Below, in pieces: positions 35,453-44,700 of a stretch of DNA of 64,000 nt. The stretch spans positions 1 to 64,000 of the forward strand of contig NZ_JACCCV010000003.1 in assembly GCF_013410115.1 (NCBI RefSeq). The letters are read 5' to 3'. Below the pieces are notes generated by a model. The model did not search any database and was not told the DNA's origin. It saw only the letters and a program-made list of their open reading frames with translations. The stretch's first letter is position 1. Each line of letters starts with the position of its first letter. The position numbers and the translations under genes are program-made. The DNA is from Tunturiibacter gelidiferens (GTDB lineage Bacteria > Acidobacteriota > Terriglobia > Terriglobales > Acidobacteriaceae).

Positions 35453-35914
35453 ATGACCACTGATCAAACAACCAGCGCAGTAGCTGTTTCAACCCAGGAA
35501 GCCATGAAGGTGCAATACACCGCCAAGACCCATACTTCGGGCGGGCGGCGCGGCGGCGTCTCCCGCAGTGACGATGGCCGCTTAGATGTTAAGTTCTCGG
35601 CTCCCATAGTCCCGGGAACTGGTACGAATCCGGAGCAGTTATTTGCCGCTGGTTGGTCAGCCTGTTTCATTAGTGCGATGGGGGTTGTGGCCAGCAAGAT
35701 GAAGGTCAAACTCCCGGCTGAAGTAGCCGTCGATGCCGAAATAGACCTGTGCAATTCTGGCGACGTTTACTTCCTCCGAGCACGGCTTAACGTCAGCCTG
35801 CCGGGCTTGGAGCGTGAAGTCGCTCAAGCCATTGTGGACGCCACGCACGGCGAGACATGTGCATATTCCAACGCTACACGGGGCAACATCGACGTCACCC
35901 TCAACGTGGTGTAG
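35453..35914 (+). CDS. OsmC/Ohr-family organic hydroperoxide resistance protein
   Basis: 153 residues from ATG 35453, which removes a non-family N-terminal extension. Both redox cysteines are present: AAGWSACFISAM (peroxidatic) and HGETCAYSNATRGN (resolving), as is the conserved NPEQLFAAGW. Ohr reduces organic hydroperoxides using lipoylated partners. The upstream element is shared with the ABM monooxygenase gene, implying a common oxidant-responsive regulator. No ohrR gene is visible beside it. Confidence 0.88.
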   Translation: MTTDQTTSAVAVSTQEAMKVQYTAKTHTSGGRRGGVSRSDDGRLDVKFSAPIVPGTGTNPEQLFAAGWSACFISAMGVVASKMKVKLPAEVAVDAEIDLCNSGDVYFLRARLNVSLPGLEREVAQAIVDATHGETCAYSNATRGNIDVTLNVV

Positions 35915-35992
35915 CCCGACCTGGAGCAGACCGTTTTACAAGAACTGCGACGAACTACGACTTCAATCTTGATACAAACCTGGAGTACACAG

Positions 35993-36874
35993 ATGAGCGA
36001 GCACGCCCACGTAGATGGGGTTTATCCCTTCCCGGCTGTGATGCAGACGCGGACGATCGAAACCAATGGAACATCCATCCATGTGCGGGTCGGCGGTCAT
36101 GGTCCGGCAGTGGTCATGCTGCACGGCTTCGGCACAACGGGCGACATGTGGGGTCATCTGGCGAGCGCACTTATCGAAGACCACATGGTTGTCGCGCCCG
36201 ACCTGCGTGGGTTGGGCCTCTCGTCGAAGCCTGATGGCGGCTACGACAAGAAGAATCAGGCGGCGGACGTGGTGGGCGTCCTGGACGCCCTGGGTGTGCG
36301 TACGGCCGAATTGGTGACGCACGACATTGGCATCATGGTCGGCTTCGCAGTTGCCGCCACCCACCCCGAGCGCGTGAGCCGATGGGTGGCGATCGATGCG
36401 CCGCTGCCTGGCGTCGGACCCTGGGATCAGATCACACAGGATCCGGCCATGTGGCACTTTGGCTTCGGCGGTCCGGACATGGAGCGTTTGGTCGCAGGCC
36501 GCGAGCGTATCTATCTCGACCGCTTCTGGAACGAACTTTCCCTGGACCAGAAGCGGTTTGATGAAGCGAAGCGCCAGCACTATGCGGCGCTCTATGCGCA
36601 ACCCGGCGCAATGCGAGCGGGCTTTGCCCAGTTCCTGGCGTTCAGACAGGATGCCGCCGACAACAGGACGATCCTTGCGCAGGGCAAGCTTCAGATGCCG
36701 GTCTTAGCCTTCGGTGGCGAAGCTACATTCGGCCCTATGATCGGCGCGATGATGCGGTGTGTCGCCGATAACGTCGAAGATGTGATCATCCCGGATTGCG
36801 GGCACTGGATCACGGAAGAGCAGCCGCAGGCGACGACAGATCTGGTCGTCGACTTCCTCCATCGCCGTTCGTGA
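35993..36874 (+). CDS. Alpha/beta hydrolase of the epoxide hydrolase/dehalogenase type
   Basis: 293 residues from ATG 35993. Oxyanion-hole motif HGFG at 44-47; nucleophile Asp111 in VTHDIG, which places it with epoxide hydrolases and haloalkane or fluoroacetate dehalogenases rather than serine esterases. The catalytic His is in DCGHWITEEQP near the C-terminus. The substrate is not predictable. It is 78 bases downstream of ohr. It has a 19-base leader similar to that of the next hydrolase gene at almost the same distance from the start. Confidence 0.85.
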   Translation: MSEHAHVDGVYPFPAVMQTRTIETNGTSIHVRVGGHGPAVVMLHGFGTTGDMWGHLASALIEDHMVVAPDLRGLGLSSKPDGGYDKKNQAADVVGVLDALGVRTAELVTHDIGIMVGFAVAATHPERVSRWVAIDAPLPGVGPWDQITQDPAMWHFGFGGPDMERLVAGRERIYLDRFWNELSLDQKRFDEAKRQHYAALYAQPGAMRAGFAQFLAFRQDAADNRTILAQGKLQMPVLAFGGEATFGPMIGAMMRCVADNVEDVIIPDCGHWITEEQPQATTDLVVDFLHRRS

Positions 36875-36975
36875 GTTAGCTAGCTTTACGTAGTGCGGCA
36901 CCTCGCGCGGGCGGTGATTGCGGCAAGAGCGTGACAAACGATGACTTCAATCTTGATGCAACGAAGGAGAAAAAC

Positions 36976-37770
36976 ATGACATTCTCGCAAACATACCGAA
37001 CTGCTTTGATTGCCATTGCGGGATCCCTACTGACAGCGGTGTTTCACACGGAAGCGGTCGCTCAGACGAACTCCGCTCGAGGGGTTAGAAACATTATTAT
37101 TGTTCACGGTGCATGGGCCGATGGATCAAGCTGGTCCAAAGTGATTCCACTGCTTCAAGCCAAAGGCTTGCATGTGGTCGCCGTGCAGAACCCATTGACC
37201 TCGCTGGCTGATGACGTTGCCGCCACTAAGCGCGCCATCGCGTTGCAGGATGGCCCTGTACTTCTCGTGGGCCATTCCTATGGGGGAGTGGTTATCACGG
37301 AGGCAGGAAACGATCCAAAGGTAGTCGGTTTGGTTTATGTGGCAGCGCTCGCGCCGTCGGATGGTGAGTCCGTTGCTTCGGTCACCAAACCGTTTCCGCC
37401 GGCTCCGTTGGGCGGCGAAGTCCGGGCGGATGCTGAAGGTTTTCTGACGGTGACCCCAAAGGGAATCGCTGAAGACTTCGCCCAGGATCTGCCAGACAAG
37501 GAGAAGCAGTTGTTGACGGCGACACAGGGCCCAACAGCAGCAGCAGTTTTTGGGGCTACGATCACGACCGCCGCGTGGAGGACCAAGCCATCCTGGTGCG
37601 TGATAGCAAGTAACGATCGCGCTGTTTCTCCGGAGCTAGAGAAGGCCGAAGCGGCGGCAATGAAGGCTACATCGATCACTGTTCCCTCCAGTCACGTGCC
37701 AATGCTCTCTCAACCGAAAGCAGTCGCAGACGTAATCGAGCAAGCTGCAGCGAAAGCCGGGAGCCTATGA
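36976..37770 (+). CDS. Exported alpha/beta hydrolase
   Basis: 264 residues from ATG 36976 behind AAGGAG. Signal peptide: TALIAIAGSLLTAVFHTEAVA, probable cleavage after AVA near residue 30. HGAWADGSSW holds the oxyanion loop; GHSYGG carries the nucleophile Ser; the C-terminal SSHVPMLSQP has the catalytic His. It resembles the RutD/AB-hydrolase_1 group often annotated as esterase or chloroperoxidase-like. It probably acts in the periplasm. It shares its 5' leader element with the preceding hydrolase. Confidence 0.85.
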   Translation: MTFSQTYRTALIAIAGSLLTAVFHTEAVAQTNSARGVRNIIIVHGAWADGSSWSKVIPLLQAKGLHVVAVQNPLTSLADDVAATKRAIALQDGPVLLVGHSYGGVVITEAGNDPKVVGLVYVAALAPSDGESVASVTKPFPPAPLGGEVRADAEGFLTVTPKGIAEDFAQDLPDKEKQLLTATQGPTAAAVFGATITTAAWRTKPSWCVIASNDRAVSPELEKAEAAAMKATSITVPSSHVPMLSQPKAVADVIEQAAAKAGSL

Positions 37771-37853
37771 TCCCCGGTTCATGAAGACGCAGAAATGAGT
37801 ACTACCACTCGCGGAGCACTGGCGGTTCGAGGTCGTCAAGGAGACAAGATCAT

Positions 37854-38282
37854 ATGAGTAAAAGACTCGCACTACTGGCAATTCGACTGTTGGTGTCGGT
37901 GAACCTTCTGTATGCCGCCATCTTTGCCAAGTTTGCAGGGGTGCCACAGTCGGTGGCCCTGTTCACGCAGATGTCGCAAGCGGTCCACGGGTTGATATCT
38001 CAGCCGATATTTCGGCTGGGATCTGGGGTGTTCGAAACCTTGGTGGCGGTTCTATTCCTGATTCCGAAGACAGCCAGAATGGGGGCGAGATTGGTCATTT
38101 TGTGGATGACCGCCATTATTCTCAGTCACATTTTCGTGTTGGGATATGGTTGGTTCTTTGCCGATGCTCTCGTGTTGACGCTGCTGGCTGTCAGCTATCT
38201 CTTGCTGACACGCAAGCACTCCCAATGGGGCGAACCCGAAAGTGAAGAGACGACGGCCGCATTACAAACGAGCAAAAAATAG
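37854..38282 (+). CDS. DoxX-family-like membrane protein
   Basis: 142 residues with four hydrophobic helices (LALLAIRLLVSVNLLYAAIFAKFAGV; a second containing FRLGSGVFETLVAVLFLIP; LVILWMTAIILSHIFVLGYGW; ADALVLTLLAVSYLLL) and a short hydrophilic tail. This pattern is that of DoxX/SURF4-like inner-membrane proteins, often co-expressed with redox-stress genes. It lies 24 bases upstream of the ECF sigma gene. Confidence 0.7.
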   Translation: MSKRLALLAIRLLVSVNLLYAAIFAKFAGVPQSVALFTQMSQAVHGLISQPIFRLGSGVFETLVAVLFLIPKTARMGARLVILWMTAIILSHIFVLGYGWFFADALVLTLLAVSYLLLTRKHSQWGEPESEETTAALQTSKK

Positions 38283-38306
38283 ACTTCGAATTAGGGAAAT
38301 CTGGTT

Positions 38307-38924
38307 TTGATTACGGAAGTAGATTCACAAAGAACACAGGATGAGCTCCCGGAGAATGTGACATTCGGTGCTCCTGCTTCAACTGATGAAGTCCTAGTTG
38401 CGGCGGCAAAGTTAGGGGATCACCAAGCGTTTTTGGAACTATGGGCCCGGCACACGAGTAGAGTCTTCAAGACGACCTATCGGATTACTGGAAACCGAGA
38501 AGATGCAGAAGACGCGATTCAGGATGCGTGGATGAAAGCCTATCAGCATTTGAACACCTTCGATGGCAGGGCACAATTCACGACTTGGCTCACGCGCATT
38601 GCGATCAATTCGTCGCTAATGATTCTTCGGAGGAAACGTGCCCGGCCTGAGACTTCTATGGATATCGGCGACGGTGATACCTCGCAATGGGAGATTGCAG
38701 ATCAAACGAAGAGTGTGGAAGAGCTTTATACAGGGCAAGAAAGAGTTGAGCGGCTAAAGAGAACAATTTGCCGTCTACAGCCGACTCTGCGAGATGTCGT
38801 TGAGATTCATCAATCTGAGGATTGTTCGATAAAGGAAGTCGCCGAACTGACAGGCATTTCTGTTGCCGCAACTAAGTCTCGTTTGTTACGCGCCAGAACG
38901 ATTTTGCGCAGATTGCTTGTCTAA
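38307..38924 (+). CDS. ECF-type RNA polymerase sigma factor
   Basis: 205 residues from TTG. Region 2 is seen as AFLELWARHTSRVFKTTYRITGNREDAEDAIQDAWMKAYQHLNTFDGRAQFTTWLTRIAINSSLM. Region 4 is in VEIHQSEDCSIKEVAELTGISVAATKSRLLRAR. No anti-sigma gene follows; a transposase lies downstream, so one may have been displaced. It probably drives stress genes in this block, but I cannot identify its promoters with confidence. Confidence 0.9.
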   Translation: MITEVDSQRTQDELPENVTFGAPASTDEVLVAAAKLGDHQAFLELWARHTSRVFKTTYRITGNREDAEDAIQDAWMKAYQHLNTFDGRAQFTTWLTRIAINSSLMILRRKRARPETSMDIGDGDTSQWEIADQTKSVEELYTGQERVERLKRTICRLQPTLRDVVEIHQSEDCSIKEVAELTGISVAATKSRLLRARTILRRLLV

Positions 38925-39043
38925 ACGCAGTTGGAACACATGTATGGACATACTTATCGTGGACGCCCCACTCCAGTATCCAGTGATCCGTGCCCGTTCG
39001 GGATGTCAGCTGTTGCCGTCAGGCAATGCAGTCATCGGCAAAC

Positions 39044-40207
39044 TCAGACCACCCGCCGCGCACCTCTAAAACGAAGCTCTTCCACATTGAGTTCTCCGAT
39101 CTCCATATCTCGAAAGAGGACTCTATAAGACCCTGGTGTGATCAACTCAAACGCCAACTCTTCGAAGCGGAATACCTCGCTGATGAAGATTCTGTGTTTG
39201 TGCCAGCTGATGTCGCCGCTATTGTTCACCCGTCGCAGAAGGAGACCCTTCGGGTAGGTGAACTCCGGCAACTTGCGTGGCAGTCGAACTGAGCTGGGGT
39301 GGTAGAGACTCGCTGGGACCTGGTTGTTCAGGCCCTCATGCGGGCGCTCGTTGTTGAACACATATCGAAAACTATCGAAGCGGCTCTGCTGTGCGCGAAG
39401 GGATGCCGCAGGTGGTTTCGTAGTGTCCTCCTTCAGCGTGCGATGCATCCGCTCATGGCGACCGTTTTGTTGCGGTCGGCCTGCCTGAATGCGCTCATGC
39501 ACGATCCCGAGCTTCATCCAGCCGAGCGAGAGCTTAGACAGCCCTAATAGCCCTGTGCCCGCAAACGGTGCGCCGTTGTCTGTCCTGATCCGTGCTGGCA
39601 CTCCGTACTCCCGCATGGCCGCTTCGCAGATTGCTCGGAATTGGCTGAGGTCCATACGCGAGACGATCTGGCAACGAATCAAATAACGGCTATGCGCGTC
39701 GGTGATCGTGAACGGATCGCAGCGCTTGCCGTCACCGGTGACGAAGTAGCCCTTAAAATCCATGCACCACAGCTGATTCGGACCCGTGACCATAGAGAAC
39801 GGCTCTGAGCATGGCGTAGTGCGTTTTCTCTTCCTCTGCGGACTAGTTAAGCCCGCACGGCTCAGGATGTTGCCAAAAGTACTAGCTGCAGGCCACACCA
39901 TGTCTGGCTGTAGCATCTCCAGCCTTGCTTTGAGCTTCCGCGCGCCCCAGGACGGATGCTTGGCCCGAAGCGCAAAGATCGCGTTTTCGACCGGCTCTAG
40001 CGTCGCGTGGGAACAACCATGCGGGCGGCGGCTGCGATCTACGAGTCCTTCCGGCCCCGTCTCGTTGTAGCGGTTGATCCAACGGTAGCCCGTTGGGCGG
40101 GAGATCCCGTACTCACGGCACAGGTCCGCTACTGACATCTCCTCTTTCTGATAACTCGATAAAAACTGAAGACGTTGATCCATGATCCGACTCTCTTTCC
40201 AGGGCAT
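39044..40207 (-). mobile_element. IS481-family transposase
   Basis: 387 residues from the ATG giving the family-typical N-terminus MPWKESRIMDQRLQFL. An N-terminal helix-turn-helix (VADLCREYGISRPTGYRWINRY) is followed by a DDE integrase core: NQLWCMDFKG (Asp), IRTDNGAPF (Asp), QQNGRHERMHRTL (Glu). The reading frame is intact, so it may be active. The end near 40262 (TGTAAACCATGTCTCCGG) looks like IS481-type terminal sequence, but I could not match it to an inverted copy at the other end, so the boundaries are unresolved. It separates the stress block from the plasmid genes. Confidence 0.88.
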
Positions 40208-40538
40208 ACAACATCGTCGTGCGTAGCCCAAAGCTGAGGAATTGTCGCCGTCGCGCTCCGCTGTAAACCATGTCTCCGGTCTGTTTTGTAACGGAAGTGC
40301 TAAGTACGCTCAGGAGCTTCGCTCCCCGCGCGTGCAAGGGGTTTCCCGCAGTCTTCCGCGCTGCGCTTGTGCAGACCTTCGCTGCGCTTGCCCTTGCGTC
40401 TCCGCCTTCAGCTCCGCCGACAAGGATGGGTGATTCCCCTCCCCTTGCGCTTGCTACCCACACCCGGATGGCCGGGGCCAAGGCGTGTCTGTGAGAACAG
40501 CCACAGCCAAACCATTCAAAAGCCAAGGAGCAACGAAC
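40208..40538. other. IS end and leader of ArdC-like gene
   Basis: 331 bases with no convincing gene. Contains the putative IS481 terminal sequence around 40262-40292 and a GC-rich leader with imperfect stems before the ArdC-like gene. Confidence 0.4.
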
Positions 40539-41522
40539 ATGAGCAACGACAAAGCACAGGAACTCACCGCAAGGATCAACGAATCCATCACCGCACTATG
40601 CGCCGAGACCGACGCCGCGAAGCAGTCAGAAACTTATCTCGCATGGCTTTCCACCGTGAGCCGCTTTTATAAATATTCGTTTGGCAATTGCCTTCTCATC
40701 TGGACGCAAGCGCCAGAGGCAACCCGAGTTGCCGGGTTCAACACTTGGAAATCATTGGGCCGATTTGTGAAGAAGGGCGAGACCGGCATCCGCATCCTTG
40801 CTCCCATCGTTCGTAAGGTGGACGAGGAGAAAGACGGCACCACGGAGAAGGTGGCCCGGCCCTTTGGTTTCCGTTCTGTGTCGGTCTTCGCTCAGGAACA
40901 GACGGACGGCCAACCGCTCCCCGAGCTGAACACCAACGCCACAGAAGGAGGCGAAACCCTTCTCCCGCTGTTGGAGAAGGCAGCGACCCAGCTCAACATC
41001 ACGCTCGTTTACAAGGCTATCGCCGGTAACGCAGAAGGCTATAGCAAAGGCGGTCTGATCGAGATCGAGGAGACGTTAGACACCCCCGCACGTTGCGGAG
41101 TAATCGCCCATGAAATCGGCCACGAATTGATGCACCGAACCAACCGAGAAGGAACCACACGCCAGCAGAGAGAGCTTGAGGCCGAGTCCGTATCCTATGC
41201 CGTCCTCGCTCACTTCGGTATCCACTCCGAAAGCCGCTTCTATCTTGCAACTTATGACGTAACCGCCGAGATGCTGACCGCTTCTCTTCAGACAATCGGC
41301 AATGCCGCGAAGAAGATTATCAGCCTGATTGAGAACTCAGGCGAACACATCGAGGATGGCGAGGGCGAACAGTCCCCTGCCCGCTTGCCATCCCCGCCTA
41401 GACGCGCTCCCTGCCCGCGAGCAAACGCGGCGACCCTTCCCACTAGTGGAAAGGGTCGCCCAAATCTCTTTTTCCGGGGCCGTTCCCTCCCCGGCACCCC
41501 TCCCGAAGTGAAATACATTTGA
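40539..41522 (+). CDS. ArdC-like antirestriction protein with metallopeptidase motif
   Basis: 327 residues from ATG 40539 (AGGAG upstream). The N-terminal ssDNA-binding domain of the ArdC family spans about 1-115 (SFGNCLLIWTQAPEATRVAGFNTWKSLGRFVKKGETGIRILAP). The zinc-metallopeptidase motif is HEIGHELMH, with the third ligand probably in the AESVSYAV segment. ArdC proteins on conjugative plasmids bind ssDNA and protect incoming DNA from restriction. The last 50 or so residues are Pro/Arg-rich, unlike the family, and overlap a terminator-like hairpin, so the true C-terminus may have been altered. Confidence 0.8.
   Translation: MSNDKAQELTARINESITALCAETDAAKQSETYLAWLSTVSRFYKYSFGNCLLIWTQAPEATRVAGFNTWKSLGRFVKKGETGIRILAPIVRKVDEEKDGTTEKVARPFGFRSVSVFAQEQTDGQPLPELNTNATEGGETLLPLLEKAATQLNITLVYKAIAGNAEGYSKGGLIEIEETLDTPARCGVIAHEIGHELMHRTNREGTTRQQRELEAESVSYAVLAHFGIHSESRFYLATYDVTAEMLTASLQTIGNAAKKIISLIENSGEHIEDGEGEQSPARLPSPPRRAPCPRANAATLPTSGKGRPNLFFRGRSLPGTPPEVKYI
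41429..41474 (+). terminator. Terminator-like hairpin inside the end of the ArdC-like gene
   Basis: GGCGACCCTT at 41429 pairs with AAGGGTCGCC ending at 41460; the whole 32 bases are palindromic except one pair. After six bases comes CTCTTTTT. This is the layout of an intrinsic terminator, yet it lies about 50 bases before the stop codon of the reading frame. Confidence 0.5.
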
Positions 41523-41534
41523 AGGGTGACGTTG

Positions 41535-42389
41535 ATGGACAAGACCGAATCCACAGTTCGCAACATCCTCACAGCAGTAGAAGCGCCGCTCTACGATATC
41601 GGCGTCCTGAGCGATCGGGGAATGCTTCCCGGTCTCGACAGCATCCCCGCCGCGGCGGTGCTCGACCGGCTTTCGCTACTCAAGTATCGCAACGTTCGCG
41701 GCTCCCATATCTATATCCGTCCTTCAGGTGAGCATCGTTTCACCGTACTTGACGACCTCAACGAGGCCACGCTCGCGCGGCTCGCGGCGGATGGCTTCAA
41801 TCCTTGCGCCGTCGTTGAGACAAGCGCCGGCAACTTCCAAGCCTGGCTGAAGCACCCCGCTGCGTTTCCAAAGCTCATCGGAACTTTCGCCGCACAGACG
41901 CTTGCCGGTCGCTACGATGCCGATCCGAGCGCGGCGGACTGGAGGCGGTTCGGGCGACTCCCAGGCTTCACAAATTGCAAACCCAAATACCGCAAGCGCG
42001 ATGGTCTTTTCCCTTTCGTTCGGCTCAATAGTAATAGCGGCGAACAGTATCCGATGGCAGAGGTCTTTGTGCAGGAAATCACGAAGCTCTATGAAGAGCG
42101 AGAACAGGAGCGAGAGGAACGACTCATAAAAGCGTCTCTGTCTCCCCACCGGGGACCGAGGTTATCGAATCTGTCTCTCGAACGCTTCCGTACCTCCGCC
42201 AAGTACCAGGACCGGCCCGCCGCCGCAGACATAGCCTTCTGTGTCGCCGCTTATGCCAATGGCATGACCGAAGACCGTATCGAACGCGCCCTTGAAGACG
42301 ACTATCTATCGCGCGATCCCCGCACTTCAAAGCGAGCTGCCTACATCCGGAGAACTATGGAGAAGGCGAGGAGATGGGCCGAGCGATAG
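41535..42389 (+). CDS. RepB-like plasmid DNA primase/replication protein
   Basis: 284 residues from ATG 41535 behind GAAGGG. The N-terminal 170 residues match the RepB_primase (archaeo-eukaryotic primase-like) fold of mobilisable plasmids: NVRGSHIYIRPSGEHRFTVLDDL, AVVETSAGNFQAWLKHP, RYDADPSAADWRRFGRLPGFTNCKPKYR. The last includes the Asp and the GR-x-PGFTN-K-P box typical of RepB/MobA primases. The C-terminus is helical and basic, with a YANGMTEDRIERAL repeat-like part. It is 12 bases downstream of the ArdC-like gene and probably co-transcribed. It may prime lagging-strand or post-conjugative synthesis. Confidence 0.8.
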   Translation: MDKTESTVRNILTAVEAPLYDIGVLSDRGMLPGLDSIPAAAVLDRLSLLKYRNVRGSHIYIRPSGEHRFTVLDDLNEATLARLAADGFNPCAVVETSAGNFQAWLKHPAAFPKLIGTFAAQTLAGRYDADPSAADWRRFGRLPGFTNCKPKYRKRDGLFPFVRLNSNSGEQYPMAEVFVQEITKLYEEREQEREERLIKASLSPHRGPRLSNLSLERFRTSAKYQDRPAAADIAFCVAAYANGMTEDRIERALEDDYLSRDPRTSKRAAYIRRTMEKARRWAER

Positions 42390-42760
42390 CATCCTTGCTT
42401 CAAGTCCCGTTGTCGTTCTTCCCTGTTGTATTGTGATTGACTCTTCGAGTTTCTGAGCTGGCTTTTGCAACTAACGTCATGAGGGAAGGCCGTTGAATAA
42501 GGTGGCTCCCTTCCGGTTTGCCTTTCTATCTGCGTTCAGCGTGCCGCGCTCAAAGCACCCCCGCCCTTCGGACGCACGCTCTCCTTCCCAAAATCCGCTA
42601 CGCGCCTCTGCAAGGTGCGGACTCCTTACCCCAGGCAAGCTGTGGTCCCCTTCCGCAGATTCCGTCCAGTCGCCGAGGGAGTGGGTCGCGACGGCACACC
42701 CGTTGGGCAAGCATGTACCGCAGACAGCGGACAACCCAAAAGAAACGGAGCCAAACACCC
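42390..42760. other. Leader region of ssb
   Basis: 371 bases with no gene that stands up: the open frames here are GC-rich shadows and the SSB frame has no plausible start before 42761. Probably promoter and 5' untranslated sequence. Confidence 0.4.
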
Positions 42761-43132
42761 ATGTTCAACAAAGTCATTCTCATCGGCCGCCTCGGACAGA
42801 ACGCAGAAGCCAAAACCGCTCAGAACAACAAAGAGTACGTCATCCTCAACATCGCAACCCAGGAGAGCTGGAAGAACGACAAAGGCGACTACGAAACCCG
42901 CACCGAATGGCACCGCGTCTATGCCTGGAGGAATCTCTCGAAGTTCGCCAAGACTCTCCAGAAGGGGCAGCTCATCACTCTTGAAGGCACCTTGCGGTAT
43001 CGCGAGATCGAGGATGAGATTGAGGGCACCACGTTCAAGCACCGGATCGCGGAGATCCACGCCATCAGCATGAAGCGACTCTCGAAGATCGAGACCGCTG
43101 ATGATCCAGCAGACGGAGCCGGCGACGAGTAA
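42761..43132 (+). CDS. ssb: Single-stranded DNA-binding protein
   Basis: 123 residues. The OB-fold signature is complete: MFNKVILIGRLGQNAEAK, VILNIATQESW, TEWHRVYAWRNLSKFAKTLQKGQLITLEGTLRYR. It is shorter than chromosomal SSB and lacks the acidic DDDIPF tail, ending DDPADGAGDE, as many plasmid SSBs do. It binds ssDNA during replication or transfer. A 50-bp degenerate copy of its middle part occurs at 52991-53040. Confidence 0.93.
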   Translation: MFNKVILIGRLGQNAEAKTAQNNKEYVILNIATQESWKNDKGDYETRTEWHRVYAWRNLSKFAKTLQKGQLITLEGTLRYREIEDEIEGTTFKHRIAEIHAISMKRLSKIETADDPADGAGDE

Positions 43133-43434
43133 TCGCCGGCTTTCAGGTGGATGAGACAGAAAAAGTCTTATCCACCATTTGTTGTCAACATAGAGGCTGT
43201 CAGTGAGATCGAGTAGACTCAGATCGTCTCAGTGTCAGCGTTGCTGGTTTTGCACCATTACATCAACCGAGAATCATTCCTGGCGGCATCGGCGTTTGCC
43301 GTTACTGAGATTCTTCTACCTCTCAGTTTGATTATGTTCTCCTGAACAAGTACAGACCTCCAAACTCAGATTCAGTCATTTCTTCGTTGCGGCAACTCCT
43401 TTACAGTAGGTCTATCGCATTCTGAGGAACGTCA
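43133..43434. other. Gap upstream of sduA
   Basis: 302 bases between ssb and sduA. Likely contains the sduA promoter; no hairpin, repeat or RNA gene stands out. Confidence 0.4.
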
Positions 43435-44586
43435 ATGGATCGAATCGAGACACAATCCACTTCGAGAAAGACCGCAACTACTTCAGATATCGTCCTTCGG
43501 GAAGGACCGCAAGCGAGACTCCTCTTTCGCCCTGAGATCGTAGACAACACTGGCAAACCGGAAGCAGCTGTACGAGGCCGGTTCCTTTACCAGAAGAAAA
43601 AGCGTAGTGATCAATGGATCGAGTTCGAACGATTGCCCCTCACCTCAGTCAAGGTCGATGAAGGTTATCAGCTCGAAATCAATTCGAGCGAACTGTACAC
43701 ACTGCTGATCAATCTACGTAAGCTATATCAACTCGCGAACGCTTATGGTGTCCCTCAGGGCAAGAAGAGTTTTCTTGAGGTAAGCGGAGCACTGGCCGAC
43801 CTCTTGGCGCTTGCTGGTCCAGAGCTTCAGGAGTTTTTTACCTCGAATAGTGAAGATGCGATTAGACTCTTCAGACTGCTGTTGAACTGGATCTATAAGC
43901 GGCCAAGCATCGAGGTATTCGAAGGAGTGTCGGAGCTGCTGGAATTGAACACGGTTGTGGGTTTGGCAAACCTGAAGGCCTTCCTCAAGGAATGGAAGGC
44001 AAATAGTGACGTGAGCAAGGAAGAGTTCTGGCAAGCTCTTTTCGCAAAGAATACGTTTGTGCTCTCGCAGCTTTTTGCCTACCCGGTGATCCTCATCAAG
44101 GACAAAGCCTACCTTGGAGGAAAGGACCTGACGAATACAGGCGGTCAGATTGTTGATTTTTTGTGCAAACTAGAATCCACCGGCGCTGCCGCTCTGGTCG
44201 AAATAAAAACACCTATGACCCCGCTCCTCGGCTCGGCGTATCGAGGCGTCTACCCCATCTCCAATGACTTAGCAGGGGCCATCTCACAAGCCCTTAAATA
44301 TCGGAGTTCCCTGATGGAGAACATCCAGAATCTTCAGCGAGGAGAGCCCACCGTTATAGCTTCCGAGCCGTATTGCGTAGTCGTTGCGGGCGACTGCGCC
44401 GAACTCAATTCGTCAGAAAAGAAGGCCTCTTTTGAGAGGTTTCGCGAACGATTAAATGGTGTTCGGATATTGACTTTTGATGAGGTCTATAAGCGTATAG
44501 AGGGATTGCTCGCGATCTTTACAGACTCCTCCGGGATCAGTCCTCAGAAGTCGACTTTGTGTATGGAATCCGACGACTTGGGTTAG
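43435..44586 (+). CDS. sduA: Shedu antiphage protein SduA (DUF4263 nuclease)
   Basis: 383 residues with AGGAA before the ATG. The C-terminal half carries the DUF4263 PD-(D/E)xK-like signature: GGQIVDFLCKLESTGAAALVEIKTPMTPLL (Asp, then Glu-x-Lys), followed by YRGVYPISNDLAGAISQALKYRSSLMEN, including the conserved S-x-x-L-x-x-A-x-x-Q helix. The N-terminal 200 residues are helical and variable, as in other Shedu proteins, where they sense the trigger. SduA is a single-gene defence that assembles into oligomers and nicks DNA. It is the first gene after ssb in this accessory block. Confidence 0.85.
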   Translation: MDRIETQSTSRKTATTSDIVLREGPQARLLFRPEIVDNTGKPEAAVRGRFLYQKKKRSDQWIEFERLPLTSVKVDEGYQLEINSSELYTLLINLRKLYQLANAYGVPQGKKSFLEVSGALADLLALAGPELQEFFTSNSEDAIRLFRLLLNWIYKRPSIEVFEGVSELLELNTVVGLANLKAFLKEWKANSDVSKEEFWQALFAKNTFVLSQLFAYPVILIKDKAYLGGKDLTNTGGQIVDFLCKLESTGAAALVEIKTPMTPLLGSAYRGVYPISNDLAGAISQALKYRSSLMENIQNLQRGEPTVIASEPYCVVVAGDCAELNSSEKKASFERFRERLNGVRILTFDEVYKRIEGLLAIFTDSSGISPQKSTLCMESDDLG

Positions 44587-44700
44587 GGCATTGGCCGCTG
44601 TCGCAATCGGCGTATATAAGGACTACTCAGTTTGGCGTAGGTCTACTTCGATAGCAGTGGCGCACGTCAGCTAAACTGACACAGGTAGAGTTGAGGTTAT

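Noticed and set aside
38925..40300. Exact boundaries of the IS481-type element
   Set aside because: One end can be guessed near 40262-40292 but no convincing inverted partner or target duplication was found near 38925-39044, so the limits are not reported.
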